64,000 bases of DNA from Terana coerulea (taxonomy: Eukaryota > Basidiomycota > Agaricomycetes > Polyporales > Phanerochaetaceae), in assembly GCA_024811115.1 (NCBI GenBank), contig JAKOGH010000783.1, forward strand, positions 186,001-250,000, written 5' to 3'. Under the pieces are notes generated by a model that saw only the letters and a program-made list of their open reading frames with translations, was not told where the DNA came from and did no database searches. The position numbers and the translations under genes are program-made. This document shows positions 46,631-60,344 of the stretch, piece after piece (the stretch's first letter is position 1; the number at the start of each line of letters is the position of its first letter).

Positions 46631-48959
46631 ATGATCATCACCTGGATCTACCGGACAGTGAAGAGGAAGTTACAGGGCAACCAGCAGCCTGCAGCTGGGG
46701 ATGCCTCGCAGCCTTCGGCACCTGTGCGAGAGGTTCAAAATCACTCCAATGCGACCAACAACGGGAAGAAGAAATGGCACATGAACTCGACCACGAAATG
46801 GAACCTAATGCTGATGATTGGGCTTGCCATCCCAGTGTTTTTGGAGACCTTGGATTATACAGGTGCGTGTCGAACAGTCGCCCAATTCGACTGCAGGATC
46901 TCATATAATATGAATCACAGTCGTCGCTACCGCACAGGTTCATATTGCTGTATGTCTTCCGGTCTACGACTTCGTCCGCCGTGTCTGATTGCATTACTCG
47001 GTATAGTCGCAATTCAACCGTCTCGACCTCCAGAGTTGGATCGGAACAATATATCTTCTTACGTCGACGGTCTTTCTACCGCCATTCGCATCAGTCGCGG
47101 ACATCTTTGGTCGCCACTGGGCCTTGCAACTCGCTCTATTGCTGTTCATGGTGGGAAGCGCGATCAGCACAGGCAGTAACAGCATGCCCACTATGCTGGT
47201 CGGCAGGGCCGTAGCTGGTATAGGCGCGGGGGGTTGCTTGCGGTAAGCCTTAAAATTCTTTATCGCACATTATATGCGCACCTGACATGCTCCCCGGGCA
47301 GCTCGTCCGAATTATTCTGGCGGATAGCAACTCCTTGAACTCGAATAATTGGCAGCAGGGCATCTTGTTCTTCCTATACACCGTCGGTTACTGCTTAGGA
47401 CCTTTCATTGGCGGGGAGCTCATCACTGTCTCGTTCCGCCGGATTTTTGCCATCAAGTACGTCCAACGTCCCATTCTCCATAATCAAGGAGACTTATTTA
47501 TTGCTTTGGTCCTTCGGCAGCCTGCCATGCTGTGCTGTGGCCATGGCTCTGGCGGGGCTTGTACTTTACAGGCGTGCCAAGGGCAGCCAACACTCGTCGA
47601 AGCTACCCTCCGACGCCCCCGAAACCTTTGCGGACAAGCTCCTCCGCATCGACTGGGTCGGTGCAGGCCTGTTCATGGCCGGCGGCATCCTTGTCCTCCT
47701 CGCCCTGAATTGGGGGTCGAACGAGCAGTGGAACTCCGCGAAGGTCATCGCGTGCTTCGTCGTCGGCGGGGTTATGATCGTCCTCTTCGGCATATGGGAG
47801 TACCTGTTGGAGCGCCAGGGGCTCTCGCCAGCGACGACGGCGCACCGACGCTTGCGCGCGACGGACCCGATGATCCCGCTCGACCTCTTCCGCTCGCTCG
47901 ACGTGTGCGTGGTGATGTACGGCACGTTCGTGAACGGCATGGTGATGCTCGTCATGTTCTACTTCGTCGCGATCTTCTTCGTGATCGTGTCGGGCCTGTC
48001 CGCGAGCAAGTCTGGGGTGCAGCTCATCTACTTTGCGCCTGGCATGGTGAGATCTGGCGCTGTTTCCGATGGACTGCGGCATCTATGCTTATATGCGCTT
48101 ATTTTAGGGTGGCGGAGGACTTATCGCTATGCGCCTCGTACGGTGGTTGCGACAGGTATGGCATCCAAGTCTGCCTCTCTCTAGCACGCGCTGATGTACC
48201 TCTACAGCCAAGGTACCCTATAGTGTTTGGTAACCTCGTAACTGCAATCGCGCTCGGACTGGTGTCTTTCGGGATGGACAAGAACAAGCAAGGGCTCGTG
48301 AACGGGTAAACCATGCTATCGTCAAGCCAGTCAATTTTCAAGATAGCTTATCTTGTAATACAGCTTCATGGCACTGGCCGGTGTCGGCGTTGGTCTCTGC
48401 GTCGGGCCATTCGCCGTGCAGGCGCGCTTCTCGCAACCCGCGGAGCGCAACGCCGTCGTGTCCGCTCTACTGCTCTTCGTACGTGCCCCGCCCTCCTCGC
48501 GCCTCCCGCGGCGGCTGACGTCCCCGCGCACCGCAGTTCCGCTCCTTCGGCGGCACCGTCGGGCTCGCGCAGTGCGCCGCGGTGCTGAACGGCAAGGTCA
48601 CGCACGCCATCGGCGCCGCCGTCGTATCCGGCACGCTCTCTGCGGAGGACGCCGCCGCCGTCGCGCGCGCCGCGGCTGCGGGCGTGGACTCGGCCGGCGG
48701 GATCGACGCGCTGCCGCCGGCTGTGCAGGCCCTCGTCCGGGATGCGTTCCGGCAGGGCACGCGTTTCGCATTTATCTCGCTCGTGCCGTGGTGCGCCCTC
48801 GCGTTCTTCGCGTCGTTGCTGCTCGGGAAGATCCGCGACACCGACACCGACACCGAGAAAACGCCCGCGGTCACAGGCGAGGAAGGTGTCAAGGGAAAGG
48901 AGGAGAACATGACCCCGGAGATGAAGGCGGAGGACCCCATTCAGCTTCGCACGTTATAA
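46631..48959 (+). CDS. MFS transporter, DHA2 (14-TM drug:H+ antiporter) type
   Basis: Plasma-membrane or vacuolar exporter of the DHA2 family. A hydrophilic N-terminal tail is followed by LMIGLAIPVFLETLDYTVVA (TM1 with the family's LDxTVV motif), SVADIFGRHWALQ (motif A), VGRAVAGIGAGG (motif B) and YTVGYCLGPFIGG (motif C, antiporter type). Further helices follow, with a Lys/Glu-rich C-tail. Nine exons: 46631-46862, 46921-46949, 47007-47242, 47302-47456, 47521-48046, 48108-48155, 48208-48305, 48364-48478 and 48537-48959. One G is missing in the G6 run at about 47228-47233; adding it gives 1,863 nt, 620 residues. Substrates are unknown. No biosynthetic cluster surrounds it. Confidence 0.9.
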
Positions 48960-49319
48960 CCAATGATTCGCTTCTATGGTTTTGGACAGGGTCGTATCGT
49001 TCTGAACGGATTCATGTCAAGAAGACGATTTTAACGAAAGCCTTTATGATATCCTATGTCACTGCGTTAGCTCATGTAATTTTCTCTGGGTTTTGGATAT
49101 GACCTCGCTGCTTGAGTAGCTGATGTTGCTGATGTTGTGGTGAGTTTCATCGTCACCAATTCCTGACATGCAGACCGGCATTATGGGCACACGGATGCCC
49201 CGTGTTTCAGCGGGTCAGAAATGTATCGTATAATGCCGCCCAACAAACACGTCAACTTTATTCTACACAGCCGACACCTTCGCCCAGCCGTCATTCGTAA
49301 GTCGTCGTAAGCCCTACAC
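48960..49319. other. Convergent 3' region
   Basis: 360 bp between the stop codons of the MFS gene and the two-TM protein. It holds 3' UTRs only, as far as I can see. Confidence 0.5.
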
Positions 49320-50607
49320 TTAAACCTTGACCTCCTCGAATCCCTGCTTTTCCTTATCGTGCTGGGCGACAGGGAAGCCGGTGTACGCGGGCACCTGCTC
49401 GTCGCGGGTGTTGTACATCGGCACTGCGCCCGGGCCCTGAGGCATCCCAGGCGCACCCGTCGGTGGGCCGTAGCCCGCGGACGCGGGCGCCCACTGTGCG
49501 TGCACGCCAGGGGTTGCCTGCTGCTGGTACTGGTAGTACGCCGCGGCGGCGCCGTCATACTGCTGGTACTCCTGCGACTGCTGAGGTTGTTGGTTCTGGT
49601 TCTGGTAGTACGTCGCAGCCTCGGGGTCCGATGGTGGGTTCGCGAGATACTGAGCATAGCGGTGATGAGTTGTGGGATCATACCGCAGGACGCAGGGTAG
49701 GGAGAACTCACGGGAGGGACTGGTGCGCCGGGCTGATAGATGGTCGGTACAGGGCCGGGAGGAATGGAGACCGAAATTTTCTGAATCGTGACATCAGTAC
49801 AGTGGGCAGGTGAGGCAGCAGGTCAGACGTACAATGGCCGAGGTCACCACTCCTGGGGTTTTTAAGCGCAGGGTCGGGAAGGGCTGACCGGCAGGGCGTA
49901 CGGCGCGGTCCTCATTCTCCCAGTCCATGAGCATCTGGTTGACTGCCTTCTTGCCCTGCAGATGTTGTTCAGTACATGGGAAGCTGATACCGCGAGTTCA
50001 GAACACTGACCTTCTTCTTCCACATGTTCATGGGGACGAAGAGTATGATCATAAGCCCGATGAAGACAGCCAGGCTGATGAGCCTGGCTTTCCACACCCT
50101 ATCGAAGCCGTGCCAGTGCCACCAGTGGTGATCCTCGTCATCCTTCTTGTCTTCAGCATCCTCGGGTAGGTTGTGCTCCGCAACATAAAACATGGCTATG
50201 GGGACTCCGATAAGTGAGCTGCAGTGTCAAGTCAGGAACATGATAGTAGTAGCGAAAAACTGTTCAGAGCCCACCCAAGGGTTATAATCAGCCAGATCCA
50301 TTCAATGCCCTTCTTGTAGTAACGCGAAGCTTTCTTGGTGATGGCAGGAATGCGGGCTGCCCAAACGTCGTCGGAGTACTAACCAAAACACTGGCATGAG
50401 CTCGGTTGATGAGAACTTAAAAAGAGTGCTCACGAAGGGCTTCAGCGAGTATGGGACCTCGAGGTCAGGTTCTTGACCAACCGTGTAGCGCTGCGGTAAC
50501 GTGAACATGAGCTCCTCCCGCAGATCCACAAAGAAGGGTGAATAGTACGCACGAGGGTAAAGTTTGGCCGCGATTGGCATGACTTGGGCTTGGTTGTAGT
50601 AAGACAT
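49320..50607 (-). CDS. Two-TM protein with Gln/Tyr/Pro-rich cytosolic tail, unknown function
   Basis: I do not recognise the family. The N-terminus (MSYYNQAQVMPIAAKLYPRA, then YYSPFFVDLREELMFTLPQR) looks conserved rather than random. Two hydrophobic helices follow: WIWLIITLGSLIGVPIAMFY and ISLAVFIGLMIILFVPM, separated by an acidic/His/Trp segment (DDEDHHWWHWHGFD) that could bind metal. The C-terminal third is rich in Gln, Tyr, Pro and Ala (YYQNQNQQPQQSQEYQQY). Exons begin 50434-50607, 50275-50378 and 50011-50218, then 49955 down through two more introns to the TAA/TGA-side stop at 49320. The first three exons total 486 nt in frame. A TATA box lies near 50774-50781. Confidence 0.75.
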
Positions 50608-50773
50608 GCCGGGTCTTCAAATGTCGTCAATGTAAATGAGAAAAGAAGTTGACTGTCGGTCGTTAGAACCTCGTTGGAAAGCAAGATAAAATACAGCGAA
50701 AACAAAGTCGAGCCAGTCGACTGAGTGGAAAGGAGCAAGACCCGCTGGAGGAACGAGGCATGCGGGCATCTGC

Positions 50774-50781
50774 CTTATATA
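50774..50781 (-). promoter_or_regulatory. TATA box of two-TM protein gene
   Basis: TATATAAG on the minus strand about 170 bp upstream of the ATG at 50607. Confidence 0.45.
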
Positions 50782-51047
50782 TGAAAACACAGCATGGGTC
50801 GGAATGGCGATGCGCGTTGTTACGCGTGATCCCGAACCGCCATCGTCAACGGGGTGGGTGTGAGACAGCGCATCATTATCACATCAAACGGGTTAGTCGC
50901 CTCGGACGTCATGTTTACTGATTGTGTCCAGGGTCTGCCAGTTGGATTTACCGGTTTGGTGATATTTATCGAGAGGTATGTAGCTCCTGCAAGACAGTCA
51001 ACCAAGTCGCTTGGCAATAAACGCATCGTTGTCAATGCCGGACAGTG

Positions 51048-52526
51048 CTACAGCGTACGCATCTTCGCCACTGGGAGGCGGTACAGTCGCCGCCCAAAGT
51101 ACTCCCTCGTTTTGCCCCACCTGTGCTCGCTACCACCGAACACGTCCACCTCGCTCCACTGCACGTCCATCCCCACGTCGGCCAGGTGGAAGTCGGACAC
51201 ATGCGTGTACACATCGTAGAACAGAGCATCTGAAACCATCAATACATCAGCGGGCATCGTGCACGCAAATCATGATGCGCTTACTTGTGGCGCCCAGTCC
51301 GTGGAAGAAACTGAACCGCGACTCTGGACCTGCGAGGAGGTCAGGAACATTACCAAAGAATTTCTGCAGCTCTATTGCAGATTGTTGAGTGGGCGGCACC
51401 GTCCCAACGAAGCGAGGGTACTTGCCTTGATAGTCTTCGGAGAAGGTATCGGTATATATAACGTCGAAACCACCGACAGCAAGGAGGTCTTCGCTTTCGA
51501 TAAAGTCCTGCCATTTTCCCTCCAGAATCTTGACGCCAGACTTCTCATACCATCCGAGTTCTTTCATGTGCGCCAGAACATCCGGATGTGCCTCGATGAT
51601 GACATGCTGTGAGGGCCGGACGGGAAGGTCTTGGAAAAACGTATCGATCTAGAGTTCGCATTGAATATCTAGTGAGCATCGCAAGGCAAAAGTGAACCTA
51701 CAATGCCAAGTCCAAACCCGATGTTGAGAACTTTCAGTCCGTCGCCGAGGTTTTCGTGGTCGGAGCACAGCTTCTTGACAGTTTCTCTCACTTCAAGCTA
51801 TCTTGTTTAAGCTCAAATTATGCATATAGGCGGGTGGGAACTCACTAATGTCCCGTTCCCAACCCATCATGACGCCGACCTCTTCCTCGTCGTTTACTTT
51901 CACCACACAGATTTCTTGGCCATGCTCGTCCTTCTTGTATACGAGAGGCGTAGTAAGATATGTCACTGTCGAGCCTGCTGCAGTCGTATCGGTGGCCTTG
52001 AGTACCAGCGAAAGAGCAGAGTCGGCACTTGGGCCTTTTGAGGAGAGCAGAGCCAAGAGAAGTTCTGTAACGATTGTTTGATGACTACAAGCACAACAGT
52101 AGACGGCAACGAGGGATATACCTGACCGAATGCCTGCATCACGTATTGTAGTGTAGCAAGCCTCATTATTTAGAGACAGCGCAACGTCTCCCGCACTGTT
52201 GTGTAAGTTGTCCACTAAGTTGAACTTTGAATTGGTGAAACATTCAAATAAGCACAAATCAGGATGAAAAATGACTGACCTGCATTCCATATCGCTCCTT
52301 GTTCAATCAAAAGCCTGACCAATGCTTCGCTCTCTACATACGCCGCTGCGTGTAAAGCAGATGTTCCGTCGTCGTCTTGGAACCAGAGAGGTGCACCCGC
52401 GTCGACCTGAGCCTTCACCACTTCGAAAGGCGCTCGATTGAGGATGGTCTCGATGAGCCCTAAACCCATCGCTGAGGCCTCCTCAACTATCACATTTGTT
52501 CCCGTATTTTCATGCGATGAGCTCAT
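51048..52526 (-). CDS. RMT2: Rmt2 protein arginine N-methyltransferase (ankyrin plus methyltransferase)
   Basis: Yeast Rmt2 makes delta-N-monomethylarginine on ribosomal protein uL11 (Rpl12). N-terminal ankyrin-like repeats (DDDGTSALHAAAYVESEALV) precede the SAM-binding Rossmann fold: VLNIGFGLGIIDTFFQ (motif I), HVIIEAHPDVLAHMK and GFDVIYTDTFSEDY. FSFFHGLGATNALFYDVYTH follows. Exons 52280-52526, 52122-52214, 51846-52064, 51702-51790, 51426-51648, 51285-51371 and 51048-51229 total 1,140 nt, 379 residues, in frame. Intron 51372-51425 starts GCAAGT (a consensus GC-AG donor). It is 54 nt without a stop, so retention would insert 18 residues. The start at 52526 is preferred over an in-frame ATG at 52601. 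Divergent from the TGT gene. Confidence 0.92.
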
Positions 52527-52801
52527 AGTTCGGTGAGGAAGAGGGGAGTGGCAGGATAGAGACCAAAGGCGTCCGTCAAGTTTTCCAGCTATCCTGGACA
52601 AATCCTGGACGGATCAATACAAGCGGATCATACATTCGGAGCGCCCTATACTAACGCTAGAGTATTCCGAGGAGCGAAGGGCTTTCCTTCTCTCTCATCT
52701 GCTACTAGAGGCTCATCAGAGACCTCAATTCTCAGGGTTTACGAAGGCTCACACGATCAAACATACTTTTTAGAAGGGTTTACTCTGCTGCATCCATCGG
52801 A

Positions 52802-54535
<1,734 letters not shown>

Positions 54536-54635
54536 CGGGAGGAGGAGCGAACTGGGAAAGGCCACAATAATTGCAGTAGATGTGTGTGGGATATATAGCA
54601 CGAGAAACGCTAGGTAGTAGAATGCCGAACCATGA

Positions 54636-57600
54636 TTATCGTCTTCCTTTCTTACCTCCCCTGTGTGGCGCTCTTGCGTTTTTCGCTCTCTTTCTCTCCT
54701 CGACCTGCCTCGTCTTGCGAATCTGGTCGACGGTCCTGAGCTCGTTCTTGACCTTGCCGACCGGTTTCCCACCGAACCTGCTACCGAGAGCTTTGCTGCC
54801 TTTGCCTTTAGGCGTAGGCTCGGGTACCGCATCGCCTTGCTTCTTCTTGAGCCGCCGTGACTTCTTCTCGAAGTTCTTGTCGAGCTTGTCGAGAGGTTTC
54901 GCCGCGGTAACCTGCGTGTGCTTCCACTTGCGACCGCCGGCACCCATCGGTCCTCTGCTCTGCGGGCCTTTCGACTCAGTCTCGCCTACCCGTGGCAAAG
55001 AAACCCGAGCTTTCGCCTTCCACTCGTCGAACCGCCCGCTGCGGTACGTCGCAGGCAGCTTGACGCCGCTTTCGGTCTTGACCATCTTGACGTTGTCCGC
55101 ACCTTCGCCTCCGCCCTTGACAAACTTCTTTTTCTTCTTGTCCCATTGAAGCTCCTTGCGCTTCCGTGCGAGAACCCCTTCGTCGCCAACAAGGTCGAAG
55201 GTAACGTTCCCAGCTTGCTCGGCGAAAGTGGCACCGTCCCGAAGAGAGTATCTGCCAAGGCATGAAGATTACCGTGTGTTAGGCAGCGCAAAGGTGTACG
55301 TACCCCTTCTCGGTGTCCGCATCCTTCTGAACATATGCCATGTAGTACTCCGAGTCGCGGTGACTGCCCTTCTTCTCTTTGCCGTTGCCAGACTCGAACA
55401 CAGCCTATCACACGACATGAGTAGAATGCTCTCAAACAGACCCTTGAAACTTACCGCAATCTGCTCCTCATCCGCCATCTCCACCTCTCCTGCATGTGGA
55501 CCTTCGCCATCGCCGTCTTCCCCCTCATCATTCTCTTCAGTATTTGCTGCGGCTGCATACGATAACGCAACCTGCGCTCTCTGCGCTGCCTTACTCAGGG
55601 CCACCCTCCGCTGCTTCATCAGTGCAGACGTCTCCGCGTTCCCCCTCGCCCCAATCTCCAACACCGTTTCGTTCGGCCTGAAGGAATTCACGGCCATGAG
55701 AAGGTCCTTCCTCCGCTTCTGCTCCTCCATCTTCTTTGCAATACTCTTCCCGTCTTTGCTGCGCAGTAGGACAGGGTGGGGTGTCGAGGTCGAGGTCGAG
55801 CCGACCAGCCCGGAGTTACCATCCTTCATCATAATCTTCGCGCGGTTGTACGACGCCTGACTGGCTTTGCCTTTGCTGCGCTCATACATCGAGTGACCCT
55901 TCAGCATGATTCCTCGCAGGGTGGGAAGATTGTGATTCTCCTCGTCCAGCTTCTTTACGTAGTCGACATCTTCGTCCACACGATCGCGGTCGAAAGGACC
56001 CAGTATGAGAGATTCGGTGTACGGCTGATCACCTTGTTGCGCAACCTCGCTCTTGATAGGGCGGCCAAGGAAGAGTTGAAGATCGAGAAGGTAGGGCAAG
56101 TCCGTGTTTGTAACAAAAGACCACGCCCACCCCTGACGGCCTGCACGCGCTGTGCGTCCAACACGATGCACAAAGACACGAGCACCGTGTGGAAAGTCGT
56201 AGTTGACGACATTTTCAAGGACAGGGATATCGATACCACGCGCGGCAACGTCCGTTACGACAAGGACATTAGTGAATCCCTTTCGAAAATGCTCCATTTG
56301 TTCGGACCGAGCTCCTTGGTCGAGCGAGCCGTATATGTGTGACACGGCATATCCAGCGGTGGTCAGCATGTTCGTGAGATACTCAACATGATGTTTAGTC
56401 GCGGCGAAGACGAGGGTCTGGTGTGGTGCAGTAACTTGGTCCCTGTATTTCGCTCTGCCCTTGCCCTTCCTGTCTGGCTTCTCTTCGTTCTCTGCGGCCT
56501 TGTTACTCCCAAGCGGCACTCCGATGACATCTCGAAGGAGAATGAGAAGGCAGGCGTCTTTCTCCGCCTGCTTGACAGAGAAAAAGGCCAGACGCAAATC
56601 TGTGCTGATTTTGCCTTCCGCGTCGAGTCGAACGAGCTTGGGATTCTCGAGGCCAGCCTTCGCGAACTCCACGAGAGATTTTGGAAGAGTCGCAGAGAAG
56701 AGCAGAGTTTGGCGGGTGGTAGGTAGTCGATGCAGGATCTCCGTGAGTGCCGTCTCAAAACCCATCTCAAAAAGACGGTCTGCCTCATCGAAAACAACGT
56801 ACTCGACCGACTTGAGGTCCAGGTTCATTTCCACTATCAAGTGAAGAAGTCGACCAGGTGTGGCAATAATGCTATTGAGCGGGTCAGTGATCTGAATGCG
56901 CATGTAAAGAACCAACGCACACGTCCGGGTTATTTGAGATCATTTCAAACTGCTCGTCCAGTCCTTCACCACCAACGACGAGACCCCAACGCAGTGACTG
57001 ACCCTTCTTCGAGTCTTCGCCGTTCTTGACATCGCCAGCGTGGTCCCCTTCCCCTCCGTGATATCCTCTCGCCAACTCCTTTCCGACCTTCATCACTTGC
57101 AGGGCAAGCTCGCGTGCAGGGAGAAGGATGAGAGCGCGGGCACCAAAAGCTGTGGAGTGTCTGCCGCCAAGTCGTTGCACCAGAGGAACGAGATATGCAA
57201 GAGATTTTCCCGAGCCGGTTCGGGCCATCCCAACCAAGTCTCGTGGAGGACTTTGGAGCAAAGCCGGGATAGCAAGTCGCTGTATAGGTGTAGGTATCCG
57301 GAAGCCTTGTAAAGTCAAGGACCGTAGGAGCCACGGGTAAAGGCCTGAAAGCGTGTATGAGGCATGCAGCGACAATAAAGACTTGAATAATGACACACCC
57401 ATGCTCTGAAAGCTCCCTCCGCCAACTTCGCCCTTGACAATCTTCGCTTTGCCCTTCGTCTTCTTCAGCATGTCAGTTCCACCCTTCTTATCCCTCTCTT
57501 CGCTATTGACTCCCGAATAATGTCCTGGAGCTCCTCTTCTTCATCATCGACGATTTCTTCAAGCCGAGACGTGGTGGTACCCGTCCGACGTTTCTTGCCC

Positions 57601-57716
57601 GTAAGGGCGGATGAGATGTCAATGTCGAAGTCATCATCATCTGAGGCAGAAGCATATGAGATGTTGTCGCTCTCGTCTTCAGGTGCTTGGGCACGTTTGC
57701 GCTTTTGTATGGGCAT
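54636..57716 (-). CDS. DBP10: DEAD-box ATP-dependent RNA helicase Dbp10 (DDX54)
   Basis: Nucleolar helicase for 60S ribosome assembly. The acidic N-terminus (residues 1-80) is followed by the Q motif region (GFRIPTPIQRLAIP), ARTGSGKS (I), PARELALQ (Ia), TPGRL (Ib), VFDEADRLFEMGF (II), LFSATLP (III), VTDVAARGIDIP (V) and HRVGRTARAG (VI). The Lys-rich C-terminal Dbp10CT region with RSGRFDEWK comes last. Exons 57399-57716, 56921-57344, 55455-56871, 55304-55404 and 54636-55251 total 2,876 nt. One G is missing from the GGG run near 57493 (between KR and DKKGGTD); with it, 2,877 nt encode 958 residues. It converges on TGT with 100 bp between stop codons. Confidence 0.94.
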
Positions 57717-58111
57717 GATGAATATGGGGATAGAGAAAGTCGCGTTTACAAGTGCAGCGGCAGGAAATTGTTGCAGACTTTGATCGGGCTCTCAGATCTT
57801 AACTTTGACCGCATCAAAGTGCATCGGCGATCCATGTCAAGCGCAACCAGGCCAGACGCCCATGGGATTCGCTCCGAGTCTATATATCCCAAGCAAGTCC
57901 CAAGACTCCCGACTTACCCACAAGGCCACAGCCGGGCCGCTGCTCTTGTCTCTTCATCTGGTCATCAGCTTTACACGAAGCTCTTGAGATTGACTAAGCA
58001 TCATGAATAGGACATAATAAGAGGTGAGCCAGCAAATTCATCCAGTGGCTTCGCACCCTGACGCTGTCTGTGCCCTCATCCCCAACACCAGTTACTTGGT
58101 AGAGAACCAAG
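57717..58111. promoter_or_regulatory. Divergent DBP10/aldo-keto reductase promoter region
   Basis: 395 bp between two start codons on opposite strands. CTATATATCC near 57882 is a possible TATA box for the aldo-keto reductase. Nothing else is recognised. Confidence 0.4.
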
Positions 58112-59326
58112 ATGCCCACCCGAGTTCCTCTTCTTCTCGTAAGCACTCTGCGGTCGTTATGCACTTCACGCCAGGCTGACTCTCTTGTCATAGGGAACAG
58201 CCCTCATTGGCCACCCCGACACAGACGCAACGGTCACAGACCCCGCCGTCGCCCAACAGCTCATTGATTTGATGCTGCAGCATGGTCAGAATGGTATCGA
58301 CACGGCCCGTAGATATGCCAATGGAACGTCTGAGAAGGTACGCATCTCCCACGCATCGTCATCGCGCAGCTTGTTGACAGCATATACTCACGCTGTTTGA
58401 TCTAGCTCTTGGGCGAGAGGGACTTGCATGGCATAGCGCAGCTCGACACAAAGGTACTGCCATTGCCACCCGGGGGTCACGCACCCGAGAAGCTCAAGGA
58501 GACATTCCGGCTATCGCTGGAGGCTCTCAACGGGGTCAAAATACGCGTTTTCTACCTCCATGCGCCTGACCGAAGCGTTCCTTTCGAAGACACTCTCCAG
58601 GCGGTCAATGACCTTTACAAGGAGGGACATTTGTACGTTCCTGCGGTCAGAATGTAGTGCTCGATCTAACAAATTTTCACCCCAGCGAACAATTCGGCCT
58701 GAGCAACTTCTATTCATGGGAAGTGGCTGAGGTAGTCACTATCTGCCGGCTTCGAGGCTTCGTAACGCCCACCGTATATCAGGGTGGCTACAACCTGCTC
58801 GATCGCACTCCAGAAGCAGAATTGTTCCCTTGTCTGCGCAAATTCAACATCAAATTCGCTGCTTACTCTGCACTTGCTGGAGGGTACTTGACCGACCGCT
58901 TCTTCGTTCCTACCGGAGCCGACGACAAGACCAACCTAGACGGCTTGTCTCATTTCGATCCCAAGTGGAGACTCGCTGGCGTGTATTCAGCGAGATATTT
59001 ACCGAAGGCGTCCGCGGTCGCAGAGCTCTTGGAGGTGGCCAAATCTCACGATCTGACGTTGACGGAGGTTGCCTATCGCTGGCTCCAGTGGCATAGCAAG
59101 TTAAATGAGAACGACCACGGCGTTATCGTTGCTGCTAGCAGGATTGCACAGCTCGAAACTACACTGGCAGACTGGTAAGTTTATCCTGTAGAGTACCCAT
59201 CACGGAACAACAGCAAATATTGACTCATGTTACAGTGAAAAGGGCCCTTTACCGGAGGCAGTAGTGCAAGCATGCGAGGAGACATGGGCAAAGGTCAAAC
59301 CGATCGCGAACAACTACTGGTTCTGA
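58112..59326 (+). CDS. Aldo-keto reductase 1 (AKR7/aflatoxin-aldehyde-reductase-like)
   Basis: NADPH-dependent oxidoreductase of the TIM-barrel AKR superfamily. LLLGTALIG is the first strand. GIDTARRYANGTSE holds the catalytic Asp and Tyr, IRVFYLHAPDRSVPFEDTL the His after strand 4, FGLSNFYSWEV the substrate loop and TPTVYQGGYNLLDR the Gln/Tyr positions. Exons 58112-58138, 58194-58337, 58406-58632, 58686-59174 and 59236-59326 give 978 nt, 325 residues, with no frame error. It shares all four intron positions and phases with the copy at 60345, so the two arose by tandem duplication. The substrate is unknown; such enzymes reduce aldehydes from secondary metabolites or lipid peroxidation. Confidence 0.9.
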
Positions 59327-59755
59327 ATATCGCTACAAGACTTTGTTGTCTCGACAATCCATCATCCTAGTTGACCGCTAGAATTAAGCTGATTCCATAG
59401 CATGATATTGTCTAAGCATTCATAAATAATAAAGCTACTAGTATTCACTCATGCAGCGATGAGTTACTTACGTAATTTGGAGTGTGGCTGTTTTGGATGT
59501 TTCAGAGGTTTGTTGCAGGCACAGCTCAATCAGCGGCAGCTGGAGGTCATGCTGCAGCTTCGTGGCTATTACTGGTCATCTCACGCTGCAAGAGCTTACA
59601 GCAAAATTTTATGAATTTCATGGACGGCAAGCGACTTTTGTGTCCCCGAAGTTGTGGCGTGGGAACATACCACGTGTCATCTCAATTTAACGCGCAAAAT
59701 GTTCGATTGGGCTTACGCGCCCACCACCGTCTCCGCTCCCAACTTTGACTACTTA

Positions 59756-59966
59756 CAGCAAATCTCAAAACGATAGACCCGAGCGCCCGGCAGGTGATTC
59801 AAACGCGCAAAACACCACTCAAAGGATAGCCAAAGGTGGCACCTTTGCGGTGTGTGGTGGCGTCTGCGGTCGATATTGGAGCTTTTTGTGTTTCGCGGTC
59901 GTCTGCAGGGCGCTCGGAGCCATATGTCCCAAAAGCCCGCCGGGTCTATCGTTTTGAGATCTGCTG
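59756..59966. mobile_element. Tc1/mariner-type MITE, 211 bp
   Basis: Terminal inverted repeats of about 26 bp, beginning CAGCAAATCTCAAAACGATA on the left and CAGCAGATCTCAAAACGATA read inward from the right end (one mismatch). A TA dinucleotide flanks both ends (59754-59755 and 59967-59968), as expected for Tc1/mariner target-site duplication. There is no coding capacity. It lies between the two aldo-keto reductase genes, and the flanking DNA in 59327-60344 shows no gene. Confidence 0.75.
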
Positions 59967-60344
59967 TATTCGCTTTGACCGCTAAGGGTACAAACCTCAC
60001 AATCGCACTTATGCCTTACGAACAAAGAGAAATCGGCACAAGTACTCGCCACTTCCGAACAGTTGTACATCATAGCCAGTATTACCGATCAGTATCGAGT
60101 CATCGTAGATGTTCCGCGCCAAAACCATCCCCGTTTCCGTCGGAATTCGCGTCGTGGACGCCTCTCAACGGACGCTTTGAGTTTGTTTGTAACCCTAGGA
60201 CTGCCCGAGGCCTCGCCGATGACTTCTCCTGCAGGGATTGACTAAGCTGTGATAACAATAGTACTTAAAAGGTGAGCCTGAGCCTTTCAGTCTTCCATCA
60301 AGCTCCCCTACTCCAGAAGCAGCCACAAGAAGAACAATATTAAT

